Below are positions 56,801 to 64,000 of a stretch of DNA of 64,000 nucleotides, piece by piece. The notes under the pieces are model-generated. The model had not been told where the DNA came from. It was given only the letters and a program-made list of their open reading frames with translations, and ran no database searches. The number at the start of each line of letters is the position of its first letter. Position 1 is the first letter of the stretch. Source of the DNA: Chrysoperla carnea (Eukaryota; Arthropoda; Insecta; Neuroptera; Chrysopidae); assembly GCF_905475395.1 (NCBI RefSeq), contig NC_058341.1, positions 70,067,501-70,131,500 on the forward strand, written 5' to 3'. A program made the translations under genes and the position numbers.

Positions 56801-59800
56801 AAAATTGCAATGTAAACAAATTTTTTTTTAAAGTTATATAGTTGGGTAAATCTACCGAATTTTGATAATAAATTCGGTAAATTTTGGGAAATGGCTAACT
56901 TTTTACATGGTTACATTGTTTTCTTTGGTGACTTTTTCTTGAATATCTCTACTTCTATTGATAGGTTTGAGACGAATAAAAAAAGAATTGTTAAGAATTT
57001 TCTCATCCACCTTGCTTGCTATCGAATCCTGAACATAGCAAAATGACCTCAAAATCTCAACTGTCAACTATTCAAATTATCAACTTTCTCTGATAACTTT
57101 TCGAAAATGAAGGAACTGAGTTGCAATTCTGGTAAAAGATGTAATTTATGATCATAAAAAAGTGGGGTAAAAGTAGCCCGATGCATAACCTCAATTTTGA
57201 GAAAAACAAATTTTTCTGAAAAACAATAACAGCTCGTAACAGTTCAGACAAATCATCGGATGTTAACTTTTTTTTAAATTGTAGATTTTTTTTATATTCT
57301 TTTGGATAGTGCTAACGGTGTATTTTTCAAAATCTGATTATGAGCCGAAACATTACCAACAAAAATGCATAAAACTCGAAAAAATTCAGATTTGCATCAT
57401 TAAAAGACACAACAATCGAAAATTTTCATTTGTAATGAAGGTAACTGGATTTTTTCGAGTTTTTTGCAATTTTGTTTTATAATTTTGCAGCTCATAATTA
57501 GGTTTTGAAAAATAAATCATTCGCACTATTCAAAAGTAGATAAAAAACCTGCAATTTAAAAAAAAAAAAGTTAAAATCCGATGATTTGCCTGAATTGTAC
57601 GAGCTGTTGAAATTTTTCAGAAAAATTAGTTTTTCTCAAAATTGAGGTTATGTACCGGGCTAAAATTTACCACTCTTTTTAAGATCATAAGTTGCATCTT
57701 ATTTTAAAATTGCAACTCAATTATTTCATTTTTCGAAAAGTTATCAGAAAAAATTGAAAATATGAGGTTAGTGCGGTTTTCTTGAGATTTTGAGGTTATT
57801 TTGCTATGTTCAGATTTCGATAGCAAGCAAGGTGGGTGCGTAAATTCTTAACATATATTTTTTTTTTTTTATTCGTCTCAATTCGATCCATTGAAACAGA
57901 AAAAACGTCACCAAAGAAAACAATGAAGAGATAAAAACCGCGTGCGAAAGATCGTGCGGAACGTTTCGGGAACCGTAAAACTCCTTTTCAGTATTTTTTA
58001 CAACTTAAAAAAACACATTTTTAATTAAACCGAAAATTTACCGAATTTATTATCGAAATCCGTTTGATTTATCCAACTATACAGAAAAACATTACATCCT
58101 AAATTGCATCATTTACGAGTTATTTCGCTTACAAGGAAGCAAAAAAAAAATTTCTAGCTCAATTTTGTTTAATAACTTCAATTCCCAGGTTTTGAGCGAG
58201 TGGACTCCGCAGGTCCATTATATGCCCATTAAACTTATCGTGTTATTTTTTTATGTGATCCTTGGCCCGAAAAAAACAACCTTATAGACGCTCCTTTCCA
58301 ACAATACCCGTCATCTTAGCATATGCAGTAAAATATGAATGTTTCATCATCAAATTTATCGTGATTCAAATAAGCGTATTCGCTACTTAGTACAATTAAA
58401 GTAAATATATAAAAGGGAAAAATTAATGCATCTTTGAAATTTTCCACAGTTTATTAGGGTGTAAGCACTTCTTAAAAAAAAAGTAGTAGTAGAGTAGTTA
58501 AGGGTTTTACTCAGTTTTTTACAAACTACAAATAAACTATGCATCAAATAAAAAAAGTTTAATTAAAAATTCTAGCTGTCTATCCGTGAGGGTGCAAAAC
58601 TTTGGTGTCTATTTTCTCTTAAACTATGTGTTGAAAAGGTACATTCTAGAAAAACAAAATTCCAGAAAATACTTGCAAAAATTTTGAAATTTTTGAAAGT
58701 TTTTTTTTTGACAGATAAAAACGGATGTTCAGAAAAAAATATTCCAAACAAAATTTGTTCATTTTTTTATAAGAAATAACTTTTACATTTAAACTTTTGT
58801 TTTATCTCTAACGGTTTACAAGATGGTTTTTTTTTTCATTTGATCAAATGAGCAAAAAAATTCTAGAAAATACTTTTCGAAAATTTCGAAATTTTTGCAA
58901 GTATTTTCTGGAATTTTTGTTTTTCTAGAAAGTTTCACAAAACCACTAGTTGAAGTTAACCTGAGAAAAATCAACACATTTTTTTTAAATTATGGAGAAA
59001 ATGGATATCAAAATTTTTTCCTAAGTTGGGGGCCTCATGGGTTAACAGTGATGTTTACGAAATAATTATTCAAATAAAAGTTGTTTATTTTTTTATAAGG
59101 AATAACTTTTACATTTAAACTTTTGTTTGATCTCTCACGGTTTAAAAAATGGATACTTTGTAATTTGAACTTTGTCAGTTTTAAAGCTAGAAAGTCGAAA
59201 AAAAAAACGAAAATGTGCAGAAATAATTATTTGAACTTTTTTTTCTGATGCATAGCTTTTTTTGTAAATTGTAAAAAACTGAATAAAACCCCCAACTATC
59301 CCCTAAAGGGAGTTAAGTACGCCTGGAGAGGTCGACTTTTTCTTACAAAGTGTTTTTTTCTTTATTACCATGATATTCTATTTTATTTGATTAGACTAAC
59401 TACTGACATAGCTGAATAATTATTAAATGTCAAACGAATAATTTACGTAAAAAATAATTTTAATGATTGTGATATTTAACGACTATATAAATAAAATATT
59501 AACATTTATCATAAACAAGAACAAATTTGTGTTAACATTTGTTAACACCAAATATGTTCTTGCAAAATAAATCAAAATCCAGTGATGATTTCGAAATTTA
59601 TGTACTTGATGTCACTAAATTTTGATTTAACCCGAAAATTTGTCACAAGTAAAATTTATAAGTTTTCAAACAAAAGAATCACACAAATTTGGATCCTTGA
59701 TGTTTGAAAATTATCATATATTTTACATGGAATTCCAGGAATTTTGGCATATTGATTGTAAATATGATAAAGGAAGGAACTTTCAAGAAAATATGTGGAG

Positions 59801-62800
59801 TAAGGAAGAATATGAAAAGATTGTATTTGTTTTAATTACCTTACGAGCCCATGCCTGATATCCTGAGGATAATTCAGCTGCAGACAGTATCTGCGCACCA
59901 GTACTACCTGTAAATTGTCCAGGCATTTGTTTACTTGTTGCCCAATTTTGCATCTGAAATTTAAAACAGAAATCATTTGTTATTTTTAATATATAGACAC
60001 TTTCAAAAAAAAATTTTTTTTCATGGTTTGTCTTAAAAGTTAGTTTAAGTCCAAAAAATGCCATCTTAGCTATCGAAACCGTTTTTTAATCGTTCATTTA
60101 ATTAAAAATTTAATGTTAAAGTTCAAATTTTAGCAACGTAATATAAACATCTTTTATGAATGGTTTTGAATCCAAAGAGTTTGTATACATAGAGAACGCG
60201 AGAGGGATCTGCTAGCCTGTAAGAGGATGCGATATGATGAATGAGAGAAAAGACTGTTAGTGCGTTCCCCTGTGTCCTTGTCATAGTCATTTGTCATAAT
60301 CATATGATGCATAGAGATTTTGTGTCTGCTATTATATTTGTTTTGTACAAAGAGGTTATATACAGTTTTGTATGATTTTTTCTCAAAAATGAAAAAGTGT
60401 TTAGTATGCAGATTTGCATATTCTCCAATACGTGGCCGCAGTTTATACTAAGTATACAATTTGTTTTTTCAGAAATATTGTAATTGAAATATTGGTAGAT
60501 GAAAGTGCACTTAAATTTAAATAATAATTAAACTCAATAAAACTTTTAGTAAATTTTATTAAAAATTAAACTGTTTATATTATGTTTGTTATGTAAATAA
60601 AGTTTCTACTTTTTGAATAACTTTTTTAATGTATTAAATAATATTCCATAAATCGTTTTTTAACTATTTAATTAATAGCAATAATGTAAACAATATGTAG
60701 TCAATGACATATAAATTAAAAAAAAGCACAAGGAAACTCACTGACAATCTTCTCTCTCATTCATCATATCGCAAGTTTTAAGCCTTGACGTTTTCTAGTT
60801 GTATAAACTCATAAAGTGTTTTCATTTTTTTAAGAGAGTATATTTATTGCAAAACAATTTTAAATGTAAATATTTTATTATCGGAATTATTTTTTGGGTC
60901 CCTACAATCGATTTGACGTATTTTTGATACATCGAAAAATTTACTGGAAGTGTCTATTAAGACAGCTTGGTACTTAATGAAGTAAAATTTCACTCTAAAA
61001 AAAAACTAAAAATATCAAAATGTCGTTTTTTTTTTTACTAAAGAACGTTCTTCAAAATCACTTATCCTTAGGATCATCTTTAAATCGTGTATATTCATTC
61101 TCATTAATGCCCTTTATAACCACGTAAATTTTTTAATACCCTTACGGTGCTAAATTTATGTATTTAAACTGTTTAAGTTTGCATTTTTATACCATGTATA
61201 TTATATGTAATATACAAGGTATACTAAGTTCAGTCCCAACTTTGTAACGCTTAAAAATATTGATGCTACCAACAAAATTTTGTTATAGGTGTTCATAAAG
61301 TCACCTAATTAGTCTATTTTCGGCTGTCCGTTCGTCCGTCTGTCAACACGATAACTCAAAAAGGAAAAATGATATCAAGCTGAAATTTTTACAGCGTGCT
61401 CAGGACATAAAAAGTGAGATCGAGCTCGTAAATGATCAGTTGGGTCTTGTAAACCGTTAGAGATAGAACAAAATTTTAAATATAAACAAGTGAAAACAAA
61501 TAATTGACTGAGTTAATTGTTGAAATACCATGTATAGACAGTGTTGATTACTCTATCATATTACACATATACATGTCACACATACATAACTGATAAACCC
61601 ATGTTAATACATACTATAAAATTTGCATCTAATGTGTGCCCTCGTGAGTAAACAGTAATGTTTACAAAAAAATGTTCCAAACAAAAGTTTTTATTTTTTA
61701 ATAAGGAACATTAATTACATTTAAACTTTTGTTCTATCACCAACGGTTTACAAGATGGATCCTACGGAGCCTAGACCCAATAGTCCTATGTTGCTCATTT
61801 ACGATCTCACTTTTTACGTCCTGATTGCGCTGTAAAAATTTCAGCTTGATATCTTTTTTCGTTTTTGAGTTATAGATTATTATGATTCTAGATTAGATGA
61901 TTCTATGAACACCTATAATAAATTTTTTCCCGTAGCATCAATATTTTTAAGCGTTGCAAACTCGGGACTAAACTTAATATACCTTGTATATTTCATATAT
62001 ACATGGTATAAAAATGTTCCTTATAAAAAAATAAACAACTTTTGTTTGAAACAATTTTTTCGTAAACATCAGTGTTTACCCGTGAGAGCGCAAATTATAT
62101 GTATGTATGTGTAATGTGACAGTGTATTGTGACAGTGTAATAACAGTCTATACATGGTATTTCAACAATTAACTCAAACAATTGTTTGTTTTCACTTGTT
62201 ATTAACATATAAATCCTATACTGGAGTGTTTTTAAAGGGATGTTTTATTATGTCACAAGGGTAACTTTCTTAAGATTAATTTGGAAAATTAATATTCATT
62301 AGTTAAAAGCTTGATAAATATTTGTCAATAAAGAAAATTATATCAAGCGGAACTTGTTTTTCCATAAAATACATTTCGAATATTATGGTATATATCGAAA
62401 AATTTTACTCTTAATTTTCGTCTAAGTTTCCTAAGTTCTAACAGAATTCACCGTGAAACTTTGAAGTTTCAAATTATTTCATCACTTACCGAAAAACGTT
62501 CTTCAACGTATCGATCGTTTCATTACATCTTAAAAATATTCTAAATAATTCAATCTCTCTAAATACTTTACTTTTATCTCTTGTTTATTATTGAAAATTT
62601 GTTTATTATTTAAAGGTCGAGGCCATAGGGACTATTATTCAATAAATAACCTAATTTCACCATTTAGAAAAGATTTGACGTCCCAACTCTCATCTATTAA
62701 TTCCTCACTAATCATCAAATGCTATCAAAATTCTTAGTTTCAGAAAGTTTGATTGCAATTCGTTTCTCATAAGAAAAATATGATGTTCTTTGAAATGAAT

Positions 62801-63379
62801 GTTTAATTTTACATTACCTCTTGTTGAGCTCTATACATTTCCGCAACAGCTTGGCTGTCATTTGGATTCTCTTGTAATTTACGCATTGCGGTTAATCGCT
62901 GCGATACTATCGATCCAATATCTAGATTCTGAAACGAATTAAATTAAAATAAATTAAAATTTACTTCAATTAAAATAGCAAAATAAACTGACCTCAGCTG
63001 GAGTAGGAAACACAGGTTGTATCATTGCCTGTGCTTGTGAGTACGTTTGATTTGTGATCTTCGGCGGTTGTAGCACCGTTGTACTCTCCACTGGAGGTAC
63101 AATTAATGGAGGTTGTACAACTGGTGGAACTGGTGTTGGTGGAACAAAATTAGTTGGTACTGGTATTTTTTGAACTGATTCCACAACTGGTTTTGGTACT
63201 GGTTTAGGTATTTTTGGCAAAGGAGGAGGCGTTGGTTCAACTTTTTTCGGTTCAACAGGTATCCATTCATTTTCAGTTTTACGATGAAGTTGGCCACTTG
63301 ATACAGGAAATTGCATTAATAAAGTACTTTTATCCATTGCTTTTTCTTGTGGCGTTTTTATTGGGATTACTGTTGAATT
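41765..63379 (-). CDS. SON: SON-like splicing cofactor, 3' part (5 exons; continues beyond the window)
   Basis: Exons 63379-62993, 62928-62818, 59953-59840, 43282-42938 and 41878-41765 join in phase 0 throughout, giving the last 355 residues. SON is a nuclear-speckle protein that supports splicing of weak introns, and its C terminus carries a G-patch and a dsRNA-binding domain. Visible family marks are LLMQFPVSSG, then a proline-rich run, DIGSIVSQRLTAMRKLQENP, MPGQFTGSTGAQILSAAEL, the G-patch GMHLLQKMGWRPGEGLGK, and the dsRBD with GKHPVSLLGEY, NFLFKVKINGVEYQPS and NKKQAKADAA. The 5' part, including any SR-like repeats, is outside. All splice sites are GT-AG. Intron 3 is 16.6 kb and packed with foldback elements, unusual beside the other introns (about 60 bases to 2.9 kb). 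Confidence 0.93.
41879..42937. other. SON intron 4; nothing recognised
   Basis: AT-rich intron of 1059 bases. A duplicated CAAGATATTTCGAAAGTAGAA-like word near 42463 and 42490 is the only pattern seen. Confidence 0.4.
42938..43282 (-). CDS. SON: SON exon: G-patch and first half of the dsRBD
   Basis: 345 bases beginning DQLVTATPVSGGMGMH. The G-patch glycines are intact (GMG, GW, GEGLGK). It ends NFLFK before GTAAAT. An opposite-strand frame of 121 residues is a shadow. Confidence 0.93.
43483..45500. mobile_element. Foldback family G, copy 2, with nested family D
   Basis: The left arm (43483-43640) has GGATCGACTCCTC and CAATTTACGCCCATACG; the right arm (45390-45500) ends AGGAGTCGATTCCTGG with its partners. 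The loop contains family D (43672-44722) and about three ~190-base tandem units (44800-45400) with AATCTTTATTTTCGTCAATA and TTATATATCGAAAACG. Confidence 0.65.
43672..44722. mobile_element. Family D foldback, copy 2, nested in family G
   Basis: AGTCGCATCAATGAATG, AACAGCTCCGATTTTGAT and the inverted ATCAGTCGTGACATTGCC and AATCGGAGCTATTATTGA define the ends. The loop is longer than in the 33161 copy and holds repeated ATTATATAGTGAAC-like words. Confidence 0.75.
45524..45797. mobile_element. MITE, ~274 bp, ~90-base inverted ends
   Basis: TTAATAAACAATAAATTG and CAATTTATTGTTTATTAA close the element; GAAACAGTCCACGTAAAA pairs with TTTTACATGGACCGTTTC, and GGCAACTTGTATTA with its partner. Confidence 0.85.
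45798..48064. other. No gene recognised (SON intron 3)
   Basis: 2.3 kb without a clear inverted repeat. A T-run of about 20 lies at 46436-46456. A family E flank (AACAATTGACTGAGTTAATT) occurs near 47990. Short frames are AT-driven. Confidence 0.4.
48065..48300. mobile_element. Half copy of the 25492-26008 foldback
   Basis: Starts TACAGGATGTCCCGTAAG, then CGCACGCTTTTGTTGCATC and CTAAGACGAAAGGTC, ending in ATGATTTTTGATAGATTAAA. Only the left half is present. Confidence 0.7.
48301..49711. other. Unassigned region with a possible decayed ORF
   Basis: Base composition is less AT-rich at 48740-49240, where frames are open on both strands (minus 49235-48810, 141 residues; plus 48744-48935, 63 residues). 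I recognise no domain in either. It could be a decayed transposon gene. GAGTACATAAACACTTATAA near 49284 is duplicated in tandem. Confidence 0.3.
49712..49756. repeat. Short perfect hairpin
   Basis: Nearly perfect 20-base stem (AGAGTAGACAAGTTG with CAACTTGTTTACTCT) and a 4-base ACAC loop. Confidence 0.6.
50061..50762. mobile_element. Family H foldback, ~700 bp
   Basis: Arms of ~330 bases: TTAATCCAATTAAT with its partner at 50744-50760, AAAATACGTTGTTAAAG, AAGCAAGCCAAGAA and AATCAATGGCTAAGTTAAC on the left against their complements on the right. A partial copy is at 40016-40300. Confidence 0.8.
50763..52509. other. No gene; family F fragment at ~51430-51700
   Basis: GGGGTTTTAATCAGTTTTTTA-like words and CCGTTAGAGATATAAC belong to family F. 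The rest of this intronic stretch shows nothing I recognise. Confidence 0.4.
52510..53068. mobile_element. Foldback element, ~560 bp, with a second inner foldback
   Basis: Ends TTAGGGAGCTGACCATATG and CATATGGCCAGCTCTCTAA; arms of ~70 bases continue to AAATATGATAGT. Inside, GTTTGCTTGTTTGATAATT and AATTATCAAACAAGCAGAC form another pair enclosing repeated CCACTTG and CAAACTTTGCA words. Confidence 0.8.
53140..53629. mobile_element. Inverted-repeat element with internal copies of its own end
   Basis: Perfect ends GTGAAAATAGCACTCCC and its complement. The word CCCAAATGCGAATTTT-like recurs four times at ~120-130 base spacing (near 53153, 53268, 53402 and inverted near 53470 and 53600), separated by segments with GTCCAC and GTTCACC words. 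Confidence 0.75.
54010..54947. mobile_element. Foldback element, ~940 bp
   Basis: Ends AAAAAAAGGAAGGTTTCGGC and GCCGAAACCTTCCTTTTT; inner pairs include AAAATTTTTGT-type and CGATTGCGAATATGA-type words either side of 54560. A TTTG microsatellite abuts the right end (54946-54970). Confidence 0.65.
55185..55265. repeat. Single arm of the 38772-39205 foldback
   Basis: GAACGGCGTTGTTTAGTAAA and AACGGCTAATTAAGCTAG match that element in inverted orientation. Confidence 0.55.
55500..55665. mobile_element. Non-LTR retrotransposon fragment (tentative)
   Basis: ATATTGGACAAAGGCCTCCTC, followed by ACCATTCTTGCCTGTTGAAC and GGGGGACCTCTTGATCTTG, resembles a block I recall from RTE-like insect LINEs. About 165 bases, with no coding frame. 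Confidence 0.4.
55985..56470 (+). mobile_element. 3' part of an RTE-like LINE, copy 2
   Basis: Begins TAGCTGTGAACTACCCGC and ends with AAATCCGTTGCGTAGTTTC, GATTTAAGCGTACATAGGG, AAGCGACTTTGTTTTATA and the tail ATAGTGATGATAGTGATGAT. RTE elements often end in short tandem repeats. The last ~100 bases match 28060-28195. Confidence 0.55.
56836..58081. mobile_element. Very long foldback, ~1.25 kb with ~600-base arms
   Basis: TATATAGTTGGGTAAATC pairs with GATTTATCCAACTATA; further pairs are AATTTATTATCAAA-type, CACCTTGCTTGCTATCGAA, AACATAGCAAAATGACCTC, ATAACTTTTCGAAAATGA and AGCCCGATGCATAACCTC with GAGGTTATGTACCGGGC. The arms diverge by roughly a tenth by eye. A foreign-looking ~90-base block at 57927-58010 interrupts the right arm. 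Confidence 0.8.
58385..59345. mobile_element. Family F foldback, longest copy
   Basis: Outer parts GGAAAAATTAATGCATC and CCTGGAGAGGTCGACTTT match the ends of 31970-32691. Several CCTTATAAAAAAATAAAC and TTTCTAGAAAAAC-type inverted words lie within, so the copy carries internal duplications. Confidence 0.65.
59517..59630. repeat. Two adjacent hairpins
   Basis: First: AAGAACAAATTTG..GTTAACA against TGTTAAC..ATATGTTCTT (59517-59563). Second: AAATCAAAATCCAGTGA against TCACTAAATTTTGATTT (59572-59630). Both lie close to the SON exon at 59840. Confidence 0.6.
59840..59953 (-). CDS. SON: SON exon with the MPGQFTGSTG motif
   Basis: 38 codons from MQNWATSKQM to YQAWARK, then GTAATT. It precedes the 16.6 kb intron, and phase is 0 on both sides. 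Confidence 0.92.
60227..60772. mobile_element. MITE in SON intron 2, ~545 bp
   Basis: TGCGATATGATGAATGAGAG at the left and CTCATTCATCATATCGCA at the right; the pairing continues through GACTGTTAGTG for about 45 bases. AT-rich interior. Confidence 0.7.
60773..61185. other. Nothing recognised (SON intron 2)
   Basis: AT-rich intronic sequence without clear structure. Confidence 0.35.
61186..62210. mobile_element. Two DINE-1-like repeats (family E) head-out, as a large inverted pair
   Basis: A plus-strand copy (61186-61500; CGGCTGTCCGTTCGTCCGTC core) faces a minus-strand copy (about 61640-62010; core decayed). They are joined by flank sequence with AATTGACTGAGTTAATTG and its complement at 62163-62185. 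The pair forms a ~1 kb imperfect palindrome. An extra tail fragment follows at 62010-62095. Confidence 0.65.
62211..62817. other. Nothing recognised (SON intron 2)
   Basis: AT-rich intronic sequence; ends at the donor of the 62818-62928 exon. Confidence 0.35.
62818..62928 (-). CDS. SON: SON exon with the DIGSIVSQRL motif
   Basis: 37 codons from NLDIGSIVSQ to MYRAQQE, between the acceptor GTTTCAG and donor GTAATG. Its intron with the upstream exon is only 64 bases. Confidence 0.92.
62993..63379 (-). CDS. SON: SON exon with the LLMQFPVSSG motif and proline-rich segment
   Basis: 129 codons between the acceptor TTCTTTTAG and donor GTCAGT. A run of PVPKP, PPTPVPP and VPPVE-type proline motifs follows the conserved LLMQFPVSSG. 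The first exon-internal ATG (63337) is not a start, as the frame is open to the acceptor. Confidence 0.9.
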
Positions 63380-63527
63380 CTAAAAGAAAAATTTGTTTGT
63401 GTTTTAGACATTTATAATGTTGGTTACAATGATAGACCGGCAAATACTATCAGAAATTTTGTTCAGTCAAAGTATATGTTAGTCTAAGATCCCACTTCAA
63501 AATCAGTACATTCATAACGTGGATAAT

Positions 63528-64000
63528 CTATATATATATAAAAAGAGAGTGTTTGTTTGTATGTCCCCGATTTTCCCTAAAACTAACCATTGATCTTCGG
63601 TAGGGGATTATGTCATTGGGTAGCCCTTAGGCTCCCATTGTGAATAAGGGAGTTTGGTGGGGGTGGAATTAAAAATGATCTAGGAATTCATAGAAAATAG
63701 ATTAAAAAATAGTTCTAATAATTTTCAATAGATGGCGCCACTGTCAATAGTACAATTTTCACTAGATGGCGCTACTGGCGCAAATGTCTTTCGATTTTTC
63801 TCGAAAATTCTGGAATGTTCCATGGATTTCTATCGAATTTTCTAGAATTTTCTCGAACATTCTGGAATGTTCTATGAATTTCTATCGAATTTTCTAGAAC
63901 TTTCTCGAATATTCTCGAATGTTGTATGGATTTTTATTGAATTTTATCAAACTTTCTCGAACAATCTGGAATGTTCCATGGGTTTCTGTCGAATTTTCTA
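63528..64000. mobile_element. Helitron-like repeat, runs off the window
   Basis: Begins near TCTATATATATATAAAAAG followed by GTGTTTGTTTGTATG and CCCCGATTTTCCC, a start style I associate with insect Helitrons. TAGATGGCGCCACTG and TAGATGGCGCTACTG are repeated at 63730 and 63762. The 52-bp tandem array then starts. The 3' end is outside, so the class is tentative. Confidence 0.45.
63791..64000. repeat. 52-bp tandem repeat with perfect heat-shock-element arrays
   Basis: Four units at exactly 52-base spacing (the GAATGTT block starts near 63813, 63865, 63917 and 63969), cut by the window end. Each unit has alternating TTC and GAA with two-base gaps, the HSF-binding pattern. In unit 2 seven contiguous units are perfect (63840-63872), in unit 1 five, in unit 3 six, and unit 4 has one mismatch. 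Two-base gaps and pentamer phase are kept while other positions vary. Confidence 0.8.

Noticed and set aside
63103-63297. 64-residue glutamine- and leucine-rich frame
   Set aside because: Alternative frame of the SON proline-rich exon.

Overview
The window looks like AT-rich nuclear DNA from an insect. The evidence is split eukaryotic genes with GT-AG introns, an HP1 chromobox gene, a C2H2 zinc-finger gene, a tRNA-derived SINE with a target-site duplication and a TTAGG-type tail, insect-style non-LTR retrotransposon 3' ends, and a very high load of foldback (inverted-repeat) elements. I cannot fix the order or species.

Genes, left to right. (1) A 14-finger C2H2 zinc-finger protein on the minus strand (8221-9690), with a degenerate one-finger remnant at 40520-40735. 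(2) An intronless HP1/chromobox gene on the plus strand (13891-14439). (3) The Golgi Qb-SNARE GOSR1/GS28 on the minus strand, complete in four exons (20208-26793). (4) An unrecognised 210-residue protein on the plus strand in three exons (29433-32922), with KEN-box and D-box-like degrons and many SP/TP sites. (5) The 3' part of a SON-like splicing cofactor on the minus strand (41765-63379, continuing out of the window): five exons carrying the proline-rich segment, the G-patch and the dsRNA-binding domain, with one 16.6 kb intron (43283-59839). A small acidic ORF at 11025-11219 is possible but unproven. The genes look like unrelated housekeeping or nuclear genes; I see no operon-like relation between them.

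Mobile DNA fills nearly everything else. Region 0.2-4.0 kb holds a 2.7 kb DDE (rve) transposon with long terminal inverted repeats and a frameshifted transposase. It is flanked on both sides by arrays of short bZIP-type palindromes (TGACGTCA, TTACGTAA). A LINE 3' fragment with a full RNase H domain (12335-13280) sits inside a MITE-like repeat. About eight copies of one repeat have a GTCC-rich core and resemble Drosophila DINE-1 (Helentron-type) elements. At least twenty separate foldback elements of 0.15-2.5 kb lie in introns and intergenic DNA, several nested in one another. At the right edge a Helitron-like sequence carries a 52-bp tandem repeat packed with perfect heat-shock-element units.

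Most interesting: the heat-shock-element minisatellite at 63791-64000, the bZIP palindrome arrays around the DDE transposon, the DINE-1-like family, and the giant foldback-filled intron of SON. Repeat boundaries were read by eye and are approximate. Exon boundaries were set by splice signals plus reading phase; in GOSR1 and SON they were also set by family similarity.
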